Shown here: positions 47,999 through 60,057 of the stretch, in pieces | Position numbering within the stretch: position 1 is the stretch's first letter | Layout of the letters: the number at the start of each line of letters is the position of its first letter | Origin: Nelumbo lutea | Lineage: Eukaryota > Streptophyta > Magnoliopsida > Proteales > Nelumbonaceae | DNA: 64,000 bases | Direction of reading: 5' to 3' | NCBI GenBank assembly: GCA_022828595.1 | Contig: JAKGHH010000001.1 | Location: forward strand, 142,185,017-142,249,016 | The notes under the pieces: model-generated | Told to the model about the DNA's origin: nothing | The model's input: only the letters and a program-made list of their open reading frames with translations | Databases searched by the model: none | Translations under genes and position numbers: made by a program

Positions 47999-48551
47999 TA
48001 GAGCTGTAAATCAAAATCAGGTCATACGGGGCTTGGCCCATTAGGGCCATCACTGTAGCACGTGACATGTGTTAGGCTTGGGTTTTTAGGTCCACAGGCC
48101 GGCATGACAAAGTGGACTGTGCTGGCATTGGCTCACCACCTAGCATGACCCATATATATTATATTTATATTATTATACACAGAATAATTATATAGTTACA
48201 TACATATATATGTGTATGTAATAATTATACATATATAATTATGTAAAATATTAATATACATAAATTTTTGTTTTCAATTTTATTATACTTTTCCATTCCA
48301 ATTGTATTGCATTTTTTTAAATTTTGTTTTATTATTTAATGTATAAACAATTGTATACATAAAAAAGTTATATAAAATAAAATTTTAAGATTTTATTCCA
48401 TTTTTCACATTTTGTTAATTTATTTTAGAATTTCATCATTTTTTTCAAAATTAAAAAAATGCCTCTTATGGCATGGCCTCGCCCACGACCTGATTCAGGT
48501 ACGCATCGCATGGGCTCTGGCTATGGGGTCATGCGAGGCCTGACCTCTAAA
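47999..48551. mobile_element. hAT-like non-autonomous element
   Basis: Left end TAGAGCTGTAAATCA is nearly the end of the hAT at 6276. The right part CATGCGAGGCCTGACCTCTA is a weak inverted match. The interior is AT-rich. No TSD found, so the right border is unsure. Confidence 0.5.
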
Positions 48552-49223
48552 GTATCATAGGCAAGCACAATTTGGCATGGTTTGCCAAAACACAGGTAGC
48601 CTGCAAAGTCGTATTATGCCGACCCAACACACTCGATTTACACCTGTACCAATAGAGACTATGGTCAAGTTGGGCTCAACTCTAACACAACTTTGGGTTG
48701 GATTGGGTGAGCGGGTTGAATTAGGGTCAGGATTGACTACGTTAGATTGGGCTAGAGTTAGGGTTGAGGTTAAGAAGCTCAAGTTGTGTACTTAAGTTGA
48801 CTTCACTCGGACCGGCTAGGGTTAGGGTTCAGAAGCTCCGGCTGTGTGTTTAGAGTTGACTTCAATCTGGCCAAACCCGGCCCGACTTCCACCCATAAGG
48901 CCCAAACAGCGTTCTCTTACCACTAAAAGACAAAGCAATAAGCTCCTCAGTTCAGCCTATTCCGCGGTTTTTAAAACGGCCCGGCAATCACTGTAGTTTA
49001 TAGTTATCTCTTGCTTCTTTGCATTTGGTAATAAAAGTCATCAGGTGTTGTTAGGACACACTAGTCGAATTCGAATCCCCGTCGGAGGTAGCTAGAAATT
49101 ATAAACATACATTTTGCTCTCTTTTTCTTCCTTTTGTCGCAACCAAGTTTATGCTTAACAGAAGTTTAGGGCAAGCAAAGAACAGATTCGATTGTAAAGC
49201 CGTTTTTCCTGTTGCCCACCTTT
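48552..49223. other. Upstream region of UBP14
   Basis: 48.6-48.9 kb is rich in 'gggttagggtt/caagttg' phrases typical of MITE ends here. The rest presumably holds the UBP14 promoter, but I see no clear TATA box. Confidence 0.4.
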
Positions 49224-49232
49224 AAACCCTAA
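49224..49232 (+). promoter_or_regulatory. Telo-box in the UBP14 5' region
   Basis: AAACCCTAA lies 74 bp upstream of the start codon, followed by a second AAACCCT-like word. Telo-boxes are common near transcription starts of plant housekeeping and translation-related genes. Position and motif only. Confidence 0.55.
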
Positions 49233-49305
49233 AAACCCTCTACTTTTTTCATTGTCATTTACAGACTATTCAAATCGCAGCAATTGCAGAGGAATGTTAA
49301 CTCCA

Positions 49306-49401
49306 ATGGAACTGCTTAGATCGAACCTCTCTCGAGTCCGAATTCCCGAACCAACCAATCGAATTTACAAGCAAGAATGCTGCATTTCCTTCGACACTCC
49401 G
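49306..49401 (+). CDS. UBP14: UBP14 exon 1 (residues 1-32)
   Basis: 32 codons, MELLRSNLSRVRIPEPTNRI through ECCISFDTP. Donor CCG/GTAATT. Confidence 0.92.
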
Positions 49402-52400
49402 GTAATTCTAATTGCACCTATTATTGTTGTCGATTTTCCTTTTTATTTTATATTTGAAGGTCTGTCCTATCTTTCCTTTCATCTGAAACTTATTTTCTTT
49501 TTTCACCAAAAGAAGTTAATTTCTTTGATGTTATTTTTGTGAGTTTCAGAGATCCGAAGGCGGATTGTTCATCGACATGAACTCGTTTCTTGCATTTGGG
49601 AAGGATTATGTGGGTTGGAATTATGAAAAGACTGGGAACCCAGTTTATTTGCATATAAAGCAGACGAAAAAACCGGTTCCTGAAGATAGGCCCCTCAAGA
49701 AACCGACTCTTCTGGCAATAGGTATATATTTAATTCTGTACACGTCTATGCATATTAAAAAAAGGATGACGTTTATAGCATTTAGAAGCTGTCAGTCGTA
49801 AATATATATCTTGTAGGCTTATTATTTCCTTGCTGTTACTGTACTACCATTTGAATTGTTTGAAACTTCTGGTAGAAACCAAATGCATTCTAATGGTGGA
49901 GTTGGATTGCTATCAAATAAGCTATTTGTGCACAAACATACATTTATTATTTTTCCTTCTCTTTATTCAAGCCATGGATGAATTCCAGTTTATCGGTGGA
50001 AGCTATGTCTCTACTATGAAAAACAGCACTCTTTTCTACATTATTCTGTTTTATTTGCAGGTATGGAGGGTGGTTTCGACAACCATGAACCTGAATATGA
50101 AGAATCCCATAACATTGTCATATTGCCAGAAATTGTCTCGCTTTCTTTTCCTTCCGTAGAGTTGCCAGAAAAGGTAATTGTAGTTTCTCATTATTTATTA
50201 TATCAAAAGAGAATATGTTTGGTTGTAATTGCCAAGGCATGCCTATGCTACGAAATTGCAGGTCAGATTGGCAGTTGATTCTATATTAATGGCTGAAGGT
50301 GCTGAGCGGAAAGAGCAAGTAGCAGCTTGGACAGCTGATAAGAAGCAAGTCAGTGCTTATGCCATGAATCTTCAACAGATTGACAATGGGGTCATTGTCC
50401 CTCCATCTGGGTGGAAATGTGCTAAGTGTGACAAGACTGAAAATCTATGGTTGAATCTAACTGATGGGATGACCCTTTGTGGGAGGAGAAATTGGGATGG
50501 TAGTGGTGGAAACAACCATGCTATTGAACACTACAAAGAAACTAATTACCCCCTTGCAGTAAAGCTTGGCACTATAACTGCTGATTTGGAAGGAGCAGGT
50601 AATGCCTTCATGTGTTAGAATAACTTTTCTAAATGTGTTTCCATCCATTGTGCTTTAAAAGGAGCCAGAATGAATTTCCAGTAGACACATTACAAGAGAA
50701 GGTAAAGTTATAAACCAAAAGCTCTTCTATTGCTGACCGGTGCTACTTCTTTTTGAGCATCTCATTTATCTCAATCCATGGATAAGTAGTTATATTTTAC
50801 CAATAAATTTTCTTACAGCCCTGCTTTCTGTTGGTTTTGCAAAGAAAATTATCTCTACGTGTCTCATGTTTTGATGGGAACCATCTCTTTTCTTTCTCTC
50901 AATTTTGTTAAGGTTTAGGCATCTATATATTAATCTACACAAGTTTTCTGCTGCTATTTGAAGCAAATGCCTTTTCTTTCTGTATTTCAACCTAAATTTT
51001 GCAGTATTTTTTTTTGATCGGAAAAGTAATTTTATTTATTAAACTTAAAACAGGTTACAAGTGTTTTAGGCTTTTAGCTACTTTGTATTCCAGACTACTA
51101 AATGGTGAATTTATTAAGAAGAATAAACAAGGCAGACAAGAGGATCAGCCCTCAAAGTACAACTTGGCATAGATGCCGACTTGCCGAGCTAGAACTGTGA
51201 CAAAGAGATACAACAGTTAATCCCCATTAATGTCTCCATGATGAGAAAGTCATCCATCTATTATCTGATGTGATCATTAGAATATTCATAAAAGTCTTTT
51301 GTAATAAGTCACCACCTAATCAATGGTTCTTAAATCTCCCAATTAAAACCTCTATGGTGCTGCTTTTAAGATCAGAGATAATACTGTTCCTGTTCTTCCA
51401 GATTCATGAGCATATTGTGAAAAACAGAAGGTTCCAAAGGATTTTACTTATTTTAAAATATCCTTTTGAAAGCCATGAAATCAACAGTATTTGATTTCCT
51501 GGGATTTGCCAAGGACTTCTAAAGAGCCAGCTGAAGTGACACTAAACCTGATAAGTCACCTTGCAATGAATCAGAGACTAAGGAATTTATTCACTAACTG
51601 ACTGATGTAGGCAACACATCTTGGTCAGCATCATGCCTTTAAAGATCAGGTGATTGAACTTAGCAAAAAAAGATCAGGTGATTGATTGTTAGCATTCTGT
51701 CCAAAACTGCGGTCTACAAGAAGAATGGTACCTTGGATGGGACATGGGCATTCCAGATAACCTTCAAGGGAAGAGTCCTGAAGGGGGCCAATTATGGAAT
51801 TCTAGAAGGAACTCAACGAAGAGGCCTTCATCTTTAGTAAGCTTCCAGAATCTTGTGTCATGCTTATTTTCACAAGGAGAGCAGGGTGGCTACCTCTCAA
51901 TCATTTATGTTCCATCTCAGTCTTGGGTCCACACCACCTGGCCAGCCTCTACTTCATAACAGTCACTATTGCAGTTTTTTCTGCATCAATATGGAACAGA
52001 TTCTTGTAGGCTTCAGTAAGAGATCCATCACCATACCAAGAATCTGTCCAGAATAGAATGTGAGAGCCTTCACCAGCTTTAGATGTCATGTGTTTGAGGA
52101 ACTGTCCCTAAACTTGCATTGTTCCTTTCCACAAATTGCTGCCATGGGGGATTGTTGCCTGGCATGTGTAACACCTAAACTGAGGAAAACCATATTTACC
52201 ACAGATAACTTTCCTCCATAGATGCTCTTGTTCTTCACTAAAACACCAAAACCATTTAGGAGGGCTTTATTCGTAGCACTAAACGACCTGGCGCCCATCT
52301 CTTTGCTTGCTTTCTTCTTGCCTGTGACCATGCCACAAGGGGGAACTTCTGATTGCCAGGACCATTCCACGGAAAATCATTTTCCATCTTCTCTAAAACA

Positions 52401-53179
52401 ATCACCACAGAGACAAGCATGGAGAAACCATCCATGTTTTTCAACAAGGTTATCTTCCTGCCTTCGAAAAGATAGCCATCAATGGGAATTGGGAAGAAGG
52501 TGGTCCAAATTAGAAGTACTTGAATGAGTGGGGAATATACTTTTGCCTAATGCCCTGAAGAATACGTTGAAATTTATGTTTGATAATAGAAATAGTCTCT
52601 TCCCAAGAATAACCCATCCATATTTAGGAGCCACGCCTGCAGGGCTCTTTTTTTTTTCCTAGGGGGAGGGGGGTGGTGCTCCCATCTACATGGTTTTAAT
52701 GGAAGATGGATTAATCTGATGTGGAGGATCCAAGAGCTAAAAAAGTTGCTATTGGGAACTATAGTAAGTTCTTCACCAGAGAACAAATGGTCTCAACTGC
52801 TGGAACATGGAGAAGATATTTCGTGTTTAGGTAGATCTACATGTACTTCCCAAGAGCAAAATCTCAAATGAGACCTATGAAGCTTAGATAGGATATATTC
52901 ATGCATCCATATATATGTATGTTTTATCTTTCCTTTTTGATAGCTTAGATGCAATCATTTATGCCAGCAACTAGTCACTTTCTGATGTCCTTCGGGCTGC
53001 TTTTTGGCTCCTTTTACATGGGGCTTGCCCTATGTTTTTAATTAGTTGATGCAATCACATGTTAAATAAAAAAAACTGGCAGTTGGTTTTACAAGATTTT
53101 CAATGCATGAAACCTTTATATGTGTCTGCTTTACCACTTCTTGTCTTGTAGCATTGTGTGGCCTTCTATTATTTGAAAT

Positions 53180-53216
<37 letters not shown>

Positions 53217-56200
53217 CCCTCGCTCTTTTTATTGTGAAATTACTTAGTTTGCAGGAATTGGTATTAATTTTGGATAACCTATTATGGCAGCTCAGATGTT
53301 TTCTCATATCCAGAGGATGATAGCGTTGAGGATCCATTATTAGCTCAACATTTAGCCTTCTTTGGCATTGACTTCTCTTCATTGCAAAAGGTTTGTTAGC
53401 TATGTATATTTTGACTAACATGATACACCTAGTGTAAGTGGAACTACAAAACTCTACCATTTCCTTCTTCCTGTCAAATTTTGATCATGAAATATACTGC
53501 TAACCTTTCCTCTAACAAGTTTATCTGCATTCCTGTGAGCCCCCTGCTATAGATATAAATAAACTGCCCCTTGAAATAAACAAGAAAAGATTTTGTGATG
53601 TCACATTGGGAGAACTTCCCTCTAAAAGGAACAAATCTTTTATAAATAAGTTGAACGAAGGCAGAATGGAATTTGAATCTATTTCTTTCAGTTGTTTGAA
53701 TGAGCCTAAAATGTCTTCAAACATGTTTGTTTAACTCCCTTCCCCTACCAAATATATTTATCAACTTGTTTAACGTTGAACATGGAGTGCTAAATTTCAA
53801 ATAGCCACCAAATTTAGTTTGGTCACACATGCTAGGGGACTGGACTATCATTATGCTTGTAGTCCTATTACCATAATTTATGTCATGTCATAGTATATCT
53901 ATCTGCACTTTGAAAATGAGATAAAAATAGGTGCTTATATAGTTCCCATATCTGTTATCTTTCTGGCATTATAATGACTTTTTGTGATTATAAAAAGAAT
54001 TTTATCAGTATGAATAAAGTAAGAAGTACATTTGATGTCCTCAAAAGAAGTTATTGCTGATCTTGGCTTTAATAATTTTTTTGACCTTATTTATCTATAT
54101 GCAGTGTATGTTGATATTTCTAACAATTTGGGGGTCTGGTTGCAACTGGCTGCTTTGCGACATTACATGCATGCAAAATGTTTGATACATGTGTACCTTC
54201 CTGACTTGATTAAAAAAAGGATAAAAAAATGTGTACATTCCTGGGTCCTGGCAGCCAATGAAATTTCTAGGCTTCCTGGTTACCTTTGTTGAGCAGTTAG
54301 GCATTGCCTAACGAACAGTTTCTTCAGGTTTCCCTGAAATATTTTGCCAATGAGGCTATGACATGTTCATTCTCCCCAAAAATAATGTAAATTTTCCAAG
54401 CTGTTAACATGATATGATAATTCACATGGGATAAGGAAATGGATCTTTCTTATTTCAGACTGAAATGACAACTGCTGAGAAGGAACTGGACCAGAATACC
54501 AACTTTGACTGGAACCGCATTCAAGAAAGCGGAGAAGAAGTGGAGCCACTATTTGGTCCAGGTTATACAGGACTTGTCAATCTTGGGAACAGGTAATGTT
54601 GTCCTTAATTTGGGCTGCTAGGATTTCTAATTAGAAAGTCTCTTTTTAATGCTGTTTTCTTTTCTTAAGCTTTCTTTGTCATGCCTTTCATATTGCCTTT
54701 GCAGCTGCTATTTAGCATCAATAATGCAAGTGGTATTTTCGACACATAGTTTCTACTCACGGTCAGTACTGTATATATGATGATAATTAGTAAATGTGGT
54801 TCTTTTTTTTCTGATTTTACATATTTTTATCCCTTTATTGTGGTTCTTCTATCAGATATTACAAGAACCTGAATTTGAAACATGCTTTTGAGACAGCTCC
54901 TGCTGATCCAACTTTAGACTTGAACACACAGTTGTAAGTGACCAGTTATTCTGTTGTTTGTAAATGCTATCATTTCAGTTCTTGGCATGTGTTGGGTGTT
55001 GAAACATACTGTTGTTGTGAATCTGTGGGTTTATGGATGAGCCAACCCTCTTGTAAGGGAGGGGGTCAAAAGAGCTTCTCTTGAATGAGGGACATTGTGC
55101 CTCCTAGGGTTCATCTAAATGGCTGATTGTATATTTGTTTTTCTCATTGTTTTGGTACAGTTTGTAGTCCATGCCAGCTGAATTTTGTGTGCCTATTCCA
55201 TCTCTCTAGTCTTTCTCAAGAATGCCTGGAGCTTTTATTTCTATTTTTTGTTGATCATTAGTGATCAGAATTCATTAATGATGGTAAATGAGATAGAACC
55301 CTGCTAAAAGGAGAGCCTGGTAACAGAGAAACAAGCAATGCTAAAATACAAAACAACATGAAACTGAACAAACAGAACATGCTCAACCTCTGGGCCTTGC
55401 TCTCCTTCAATATGAGATTCAGTCCCCCAATAATCCCTCTTCTGGCCAGTGAATCAACTAAGATATTAGCCAACCTGGGAACTCACCTGATTGAGCTGTT
55501 AAAGAGTGAAGCTAAAGATTTTACCTCACTAGAGAGTAAATCTTTGAGATCAAGGACCCTTTTTTTGAAACCATCCAATCTATTACTGCTTGGCTATCTC
55601 CTTCAATTACCAACCTTCTCCAGCCTGAAGAATATCCAGATTTAGACCTTATAAGAGAGGCAACAGTTCTTGATTATGGAATTATCATTTGGCAATTTGT
55701 ATTCTTTAACTACTTATATTTCACCTCTGCTTCTTATACATGTATTACCCAAACCAAAACATCATTGTCCAATAATTTAAAAGGTGCACAAGTGAGGCGC
55801 ATTTCAAGGCCTGCACCTCGTATATGCCTAGGTGCAGCTCCTTTGAAAGGGCACACACCTGGTGTGCCTTGTGCCTCAGTTAAATTTTGCACCTTTAGAA
55901 GCATGGTGATCTACTTCGCTCTGGTTTTCTCACTTACCAAAGCTCTGAGAACTCTATTTTTTGCTAATGTTTTTCATTCATTCTTCTTAATATAAGACAT
56001 TTTTTTTAAATATATGGAACTGCAATTAAAATGATAAAACATTTTTTATGTAAGGATTAAGAATATGAGATCCTAGCATGGACTTGTTTGGGCTTGCCTT
56101 AAAGGACTTGGTACAAAGGTGGCTCATAGAATTAGGAACCAAAGATGTTTAACATCACATTAGCTATTTGAAGTAATGCAATTGGGAAAGAAATAAAGAG

Positions 56201-58839
56201 ATTAAAAGTTTTGCATACTTGAATTGTTGTTGAGTGATTGGATATGTTTTATATGTTATGTTTATGTATTTCAATTTGAGCGAATAGTTTTTTTTTAACA
56301 TTTAGTTTAAAATTAAAGTTTGTATTTTTTAATTAATATTATTTGTGTTTTTGATTTTTTTTAAACTTTGCACCTTGCTTCAAAATGGCATGTGCCTTGT
56401 TCTTCAGGCACAAAATCCCTTTATGCCTTTTTGCGCCTTGAACCTTTAAAACACTAACATTGTCATTGGTTGTTATTTTATGTCTTGATAGTTAACACAT
56501 TTGCATTGATCATAGATGAATTGATTAAATATATTCAAGAGGAGGCCTGTCCTCCATGTTGTTTGCTGATGATATTATTTTAACTGATGAAACTAATGAA
56601 GGATCAAATGCAAAATTAAGTTTATGGGCAAATACCTCAGAAACAAGAGGTTTTAAAATAAGTAGGACTAAACATATTTAGGAGGAAGTTCCATGGTGCA
56701 TGTTGTTTGTGGATGACATCGTTTTAGTTGATGAAACTTATGAAGGATTAAATGCAAAATTAAGCTTATGGACAAACACCTTAGAAACAAGAGGTTTTAA
56801 AATGAGTAGGACTAAAATAGAGTATATGACATGTAAATTTAGTAATAATGGGAGTGTAAATCAAGATGCACTTAGGATTGGAGACCAAGAGATAACTCAA
56901 TGTGACTATTTCCGGTACCTTGGTTCAATAATTCATAACAAGGGAGAGATTGGAATTTTATGTGATAGGCGAATACCACTTAAATTAAAAGGAAAATTCT
57001 ATAAAACAGTTGTAAGGCCAGCTATGTTGCATGGAGTCAAGAAACAACATGTCTGGAAAATGAATGTGACAAATGTGAATGCTAAGATGGATGAGTGGAA
57101 AACCTAGAAAAGATAGGATTATGAATGAAGTTATCCGTAGGAATCTAGGAGTAGCTGCTCCAATAGGTGATAAAATGAGAGAGTAGGCTAAGATGGTTTG
57201 GGCATGTGGATAGAAGATCACCAACTGCGCCAGTTAGAAGGTGATTTGTTACAATTGAAGGGGCTAGAAGAGAGCTCAGGGTAGACCAAAAAGGACATGG
57301 GTAGAAGTAATAAGAAATGATTTAAGCACTAATAATTTAACAGTGGATATGGCTTTAAATAGAATGGATTGGCGAAACAGGATTCATGTAGCTGACCCCA
57401 TGTAATTGGGATTAGGCATGGATGATGATGGTGCTATATAATTTAATAATAAGAGTTTGTAGTAAGTTTGGTGACCAAGAGATAACTCAACATGACCTTT
57501 TCTGGTACCTTGGCTTGATAATTCATAACAAGATAGAGAATGAGGAGGATGTCACCCATAGGATTAGAGTAGGATGGGCAAAATGGAGGGAAGGAGGGAG
57601 GGAGAGGGAGAGCTTGGGGGGGGGAGAACAAAAAATTTTAAATAGATTTGTTTATCATTAACAAAAAACCTTTCATTAAGATAATAAAAGTATATTTATG
57701 CACAATATGGGGAATCTATCCCCCCTTTGTCTTTAACGCTGGCAGAAAACCACCAAACCCACAAACTTTTCTTTTACTTCACAATCTGCATCAAAACATC
57801 TGTAACATCTGTTGTCTATTCACCTCCTTCTTTGCCATGGTGAAAGGAGATTGTCAGGTGGTGATGGGTGTGGGTTGGCTGTCCTTCGGGTCAAATGGCC
57901 CTTGGGCCCTCATATCTTGATTTTAGAAGTGAAGGCTTTATCAGAAAATCTGAATTGCTCATTTAGGTGGTTTCCAAGGGCAGCAAATAACCTAGCATAT
58001 CCTCCAGTTAGGCAGGAGCCCTCTGGATGATCTGGCTTGGGTTGTTCCAAGCGTTGGGGCAAATTAATAGGACTATGATATGCCCTGTTTTCTTATTATA
58101 GTATTGTCAGCCTAGTACTGTTCCTTCTGTTCTCTTCACCCCACAGGATTTTTGAGGTTGGGGTCCCTTTTTTTGATAGGTAGTTGGGGTCCCTTTTAGA
58201 CCATATTAATAAAACATCGATTGCTATTGCTGGTCAAAAAAAGAAAAAAACCAAAGAAAATGCCAAATTATTCTTCGTTGGATTCAAAAATAGATTTTGG
58301 CTCTTTCATATTTTTGCATAATCCGGGACTCTATAGTTAATTTCTGCATTGCAGTGGATTGTTGTATATATTTTTCTATTTTTGATCTGTTAGTCTGTCT
58401 ACTGCTTCTGAAGCAAGTATATGAGACAAGATGATAATAGTTATGTAGCAAGATTTGATATGTGATAGGACAAAGCTGGGACACGGGTTGTTGTCTGGTA
58501 AATATTCAGTTCCTGCAAAGGAGGTATGTAGATTATAAAGCCATTTATTGTTTTGTGCCATTTTCCCCTATTTTTAAGTAAATAAAATCATCTTCTCATC
58601 CAGAAAGATGATATTGCAAATGTTACAGCATCCCATTCTGTAATTCTCTGGGTAAACTTTTAGCCTCTTGCTGTTTATCAATGTTCTTTCGCCATTTTTA
58701 ATTCCTCTAGTCTCTCTCACTTGCAAGAACTACTTATTATTTCTTTTCCTCTTTTCAGAAACAGGAAGGTATACCCCCTCGAATGTTCAAGACACTTATA
58801 GCTGCAAGCCATCCTGAATTTTCCAGTACGAGACAGCAG
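49306..58839 (+). CDS. UBP14: Ubiquitin carboxyl-terminal hydrolase 14 (isopeptidase T type), N-terminal half, cut by window end
   Basis: This family disassembles free polyubiquitin chains; Arabidopsis UBP14 is needed for embryo development. Ten exons join in frame: 49306-49401, 49550-49721, 50061-50173, 50262-50598, 53296-53390, 54459-54592, 54705-54761, 54856-54933, 58469-58523 and 58759-58839, giving 1218 nt or 406 codons. Features: an N-terminal region starting MELLRSNLSRVRIPEPT; a zinc-finger UBP with Cys180, Cys183, Cys200 and His213 (WKCAKCDKT...GRRNWDGSGGNNHA), which in isopeptidase T binds the free ubiquitin C-terminus; and the USP Cys box GYTGLVNLGNSCYLAS with catalytic Cys317. The last exon ends HPEFSSTRQQ; the expected next block and the His box are not in the window. 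An in-frame ATG at 49294 would add MLTP; I chose 49306 by recollection of the plant family start. No stop or frameshift interrupts the ten exons. Confidence 0.95.
49550..49721 (+). CDS. UBP14: UBP14 exon 2 (residues 33-90)
   Basis: 172 bp, RSEGGLFIDMNSFLAFGKDY... to KKPTLLAIG; a degenerate N-terminal zinc-finger-like region of isopeptidase T. Confidence 0.94.
50061..50173 (+). CDS. UBP14: UBP14 exon 3 (residues 90-127)
   Basis: 113 bp, GMEGGFDNHEPEYEESHNIV... to VELPEK. The acceptor TTTGCAG completes the Gly codon. Confidence 0.93.
50262..50598 (+). CDS. UBP14: UBP14 exon 4, zinc-finger UBP (residues 128-240)
   Basis: 337 bp. Holds the whole ZnF-UBP metal-ligand set and the GRRNWDGSGGNNHA motif that contacts the ubiquitin tail in isopeptidase T. 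Confidence 0.95.
51003..52800 (-). mobile_element. 5'-truncated LINE antisense in UBP14 intron 4
   Basis: Minus-strand frames give DFPWNGPGNQKFPLVAWSQ and GGKLSVVNMVF (end of the RT/zf-RVT domain), with degraded zf-RVT pieces further on and a 3' end with an A-tail (T-run at 51005-51014). Several stops. The left border is set by the tail; the right border is approximate. Confidence 0.75.
53182..53213. repeat. (CT)n microsatellite in UBP14 intron 4
   Basis: About 16 CT units, about 80 bp upstream of the exon 5 acceptor. Confidence 0.92.
53296..53390 (+). CDS. UBP14: UBP14 exon 5 (residues 240-271)
   Basis: 95 bp, DVFSYPEDDSVEDPLLAQHL then AFFGIDFSSLQK. The acceptor is the second of two nearby AGs (CTCAG), fixed by the phase. 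Confidence 0.92.
53391..54458. other. UBP14 intron 5, no recognised element
   Basis: AT-rich with ordinary intron composition. Nothing identified. Confidence 0.5.
54459..54592 (+). CDS. UBP14: UBP14 exon 6 (residues 272-316)
   Basis: 134 bp, TEMTTAEKELDQNTNFDWNR... to GPGYTGLVNLGN; the start of the USP Cys box. Confidence 0.94.
54705..54761 (+). CDS. UBP14: UBP14 exon 7, catalytic Cys (residues 316-335)
   Basis: 57 bp. The Ser codon is split across the intron; then CYLASIMQVVFSTHSFYS. The first Cys is the active-site nucleophile. Confidence 0.94.
54856..54933 (+). CDS. UBP14: UBP14 exon 8 (residues 335-361)
   Basis: 78 bp, RYYKNLNLKHAFETAPADPT then LDLNTQ. Donor GTAAGTG. Confidence 0.93.
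55250..55660 (-). mobile_element. LINE 3' fragment with RNase H end, UBP14 intron 8
   Basis: Minus-strand translation holds ANILVDSLARRGIIGGLNLI, the ADSLARRG signature ending plant LINE RNase H, then an AT-rich 3' UTR. 5'-truncated. Confidence 0.72.
55770..56458. mobile_element. Non-autonomous element with inverted 'TTTAAAAGG' ends
   Basis: The left TTTAAAAGGTGCACAAGTGA and the right GCGCCTTGAACCTTTAAAA are inverted relatives. CATTGTC occurs at both outer borders (55763-55769 and 56459-56465), consistent with a TSD of 7-9 bp. Non-coding. Confidence 0.68.
56535..57595 (+). mobile_element. RTE-type LINE remnants, three partial copies
   Basis: Copy 1 (56535-56690) reads MLFADDIILTDETNEGSNAK. 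Copy 2 (56690-57425) reads MLFVDDIVLVDETYEGLNAK, then GDQEITQCDYFRYLGSIIHN and the VDMALNRMDWRNRIHVADPM tail. Copy 3 (57465-57595) reads GDQEITQHDLFWYLGLIIHN. The DD catalytic pair is visible in copies 1 and 2, but frames are broken, so no activity is expected. Confidence 0.8.
57840..58250 (+). mobile_element. LINE 3' fragment with RNase H end, UBP14 intron 8
   Basis: Reads GDCQVVMGVGWLSF, then LILEVKALSENLNCSFRWFP in another frame (the RNase H C-terminal pattern), followed by a 3' UTR and an A-run near 58238-58250. It is sense with UBP14 and ends about 220 bp before exon 9. Confidence 0.7.
58469..58523 (+). CDS. UBP14: UBP14 exon 9 (residues 361-379)
   Basis: 55 bp, LTKLGHGLLSGKYSVPAKE, after a 3.5-kb intron. 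The acceptor is GATAG; the phase fits exon 8. Confidence 0.92.
58759..58839 (+). CDS. UBP14: UBP14 exon 10 (residues 380-406)
   Basis: 81 bp, KQEGIPPRMFKTLIAASHPE then FSSTRQQ. Donor CAG/GTAGGT. No following exon is seen up to the window end. Confidence 0.93.
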
Positions 58840-59460
58840 GTAGGTATTCTTGATTAATGTAAAGATTTGTGTTTTGTACCATGATTTTTGTTTGGTGATA
58901 TATTGTAAATTTCCACTATATGGCTGCCTGTAGACTATATAAATCTAATTGTTTGTTCTCTGTATCCATGAGGCCCTGTCCTTTATGTGGCATTGCATTG
59001 TAATTATGTGAGAGAAGCTTTTGATTTAGTTCCTTTGATGTTTTGTGATCATTATTTTTAGCATTTAGAGGAACTTGAATCTCCAACATTAAACAGAGCA
59101 AGTCTATGTAAAATTTGAGTTCATATTGGATTAGCTAAAGGTTACCTGACAAAACCATCCTTTATCCGAGCTTGGGACTGATTGTGTGAGACATCACTAT
59201 CTATAGAACCCGGACCCAACTTGGTGCAAACTCTTATAATTGGGTACCTGATTTGCACCCTACAAAAAAGTCAAAGATTAACTTTGGTAGGGCAGTTTGG
59301 TAGTGTTTGAAACATCCACTCTTGTGGAAATGAGATGCTTTTCTTTGGAAATGGGCAGAGAGCAGTATGGTGTTGATCATTTTGGATGGTATTCTAGATC
59401 AATGTCTTGTCTTATACATATGGTATTTCATTGTGGAGGTGACTAATGACGAATGATGGC

Positions 59461-59760
59461 TTTCTTTTTTCTTTTGAATTGGTAATTATAATAATTTTAT
59501 TAATTAAGTAAAAGTACAGAATGCTGAGAATCCCCAAGAGGTGTTCAGCACTCTATTGAAGCATTTCCTCACCCTACAATTATTCTCTTACAACAAGTTG
59601 CCCCAAAACATTTGTTCCCCGTTGACCCTTTGCCTACCATTGCATTGGCTAGTGCATTGCTGATCTGTAAGTCCAAGTTAAGCTTGCATTCAGCTGCCAA
59701 GGTGTTTAGCTCCTTAATTAGTAATGAGGTTTCATAAAGAATTTGAGATTTAATGAGATT
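59461..59760 (-). mobile_element. LINE 3' tail, UBP14 intron 10
   Basis: Minus strand gives SALANAMVGKGSTGNKCFGA, the RNase H terminal pattern, followed by a 3' UTR and a T-run at 59465-59477 (plus strand). 5'-truncated. Confidence 0.6.
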
Positions 59761-60057
59761 TCTTTTTGGAACTAGGAAGAAGGTTAGCTTCTTGGAGGAT
59801 GTTTAGTTTGGAGTTGTCAAATGTGGGGGCTATGTGCATATTTCCTAGAGTCCTAGACTATATCATCTAATCTCTCAGAGGAGACATACAGTTGTTGGAA
59901 GAAGAAAAGTTATGAGGTCCATCATGCATCAACAAGTACCAAGTTTTTCCGATCCATAACAGGTACCCAATTACCTCATGTGTCTGAAGAACCTTTGGTA
60001 CATATCCATTTTTCACTTGATTTTGAAAGATTCTAGCGGATCCTTTAGCGCTTTTAA

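Noticed and set aside
49040..49095. tRNA-like 'ATTCGAATCCCCGTCGG' sequence
   Set aside because: Only a B-box-like word; no cloverleaf or A box at the right distance.
52222..52527. 101-codon plus-strand frame in UBP14 intron 4
   Set aside because: Opposite strand of the antisense LINE at 51003-52800.
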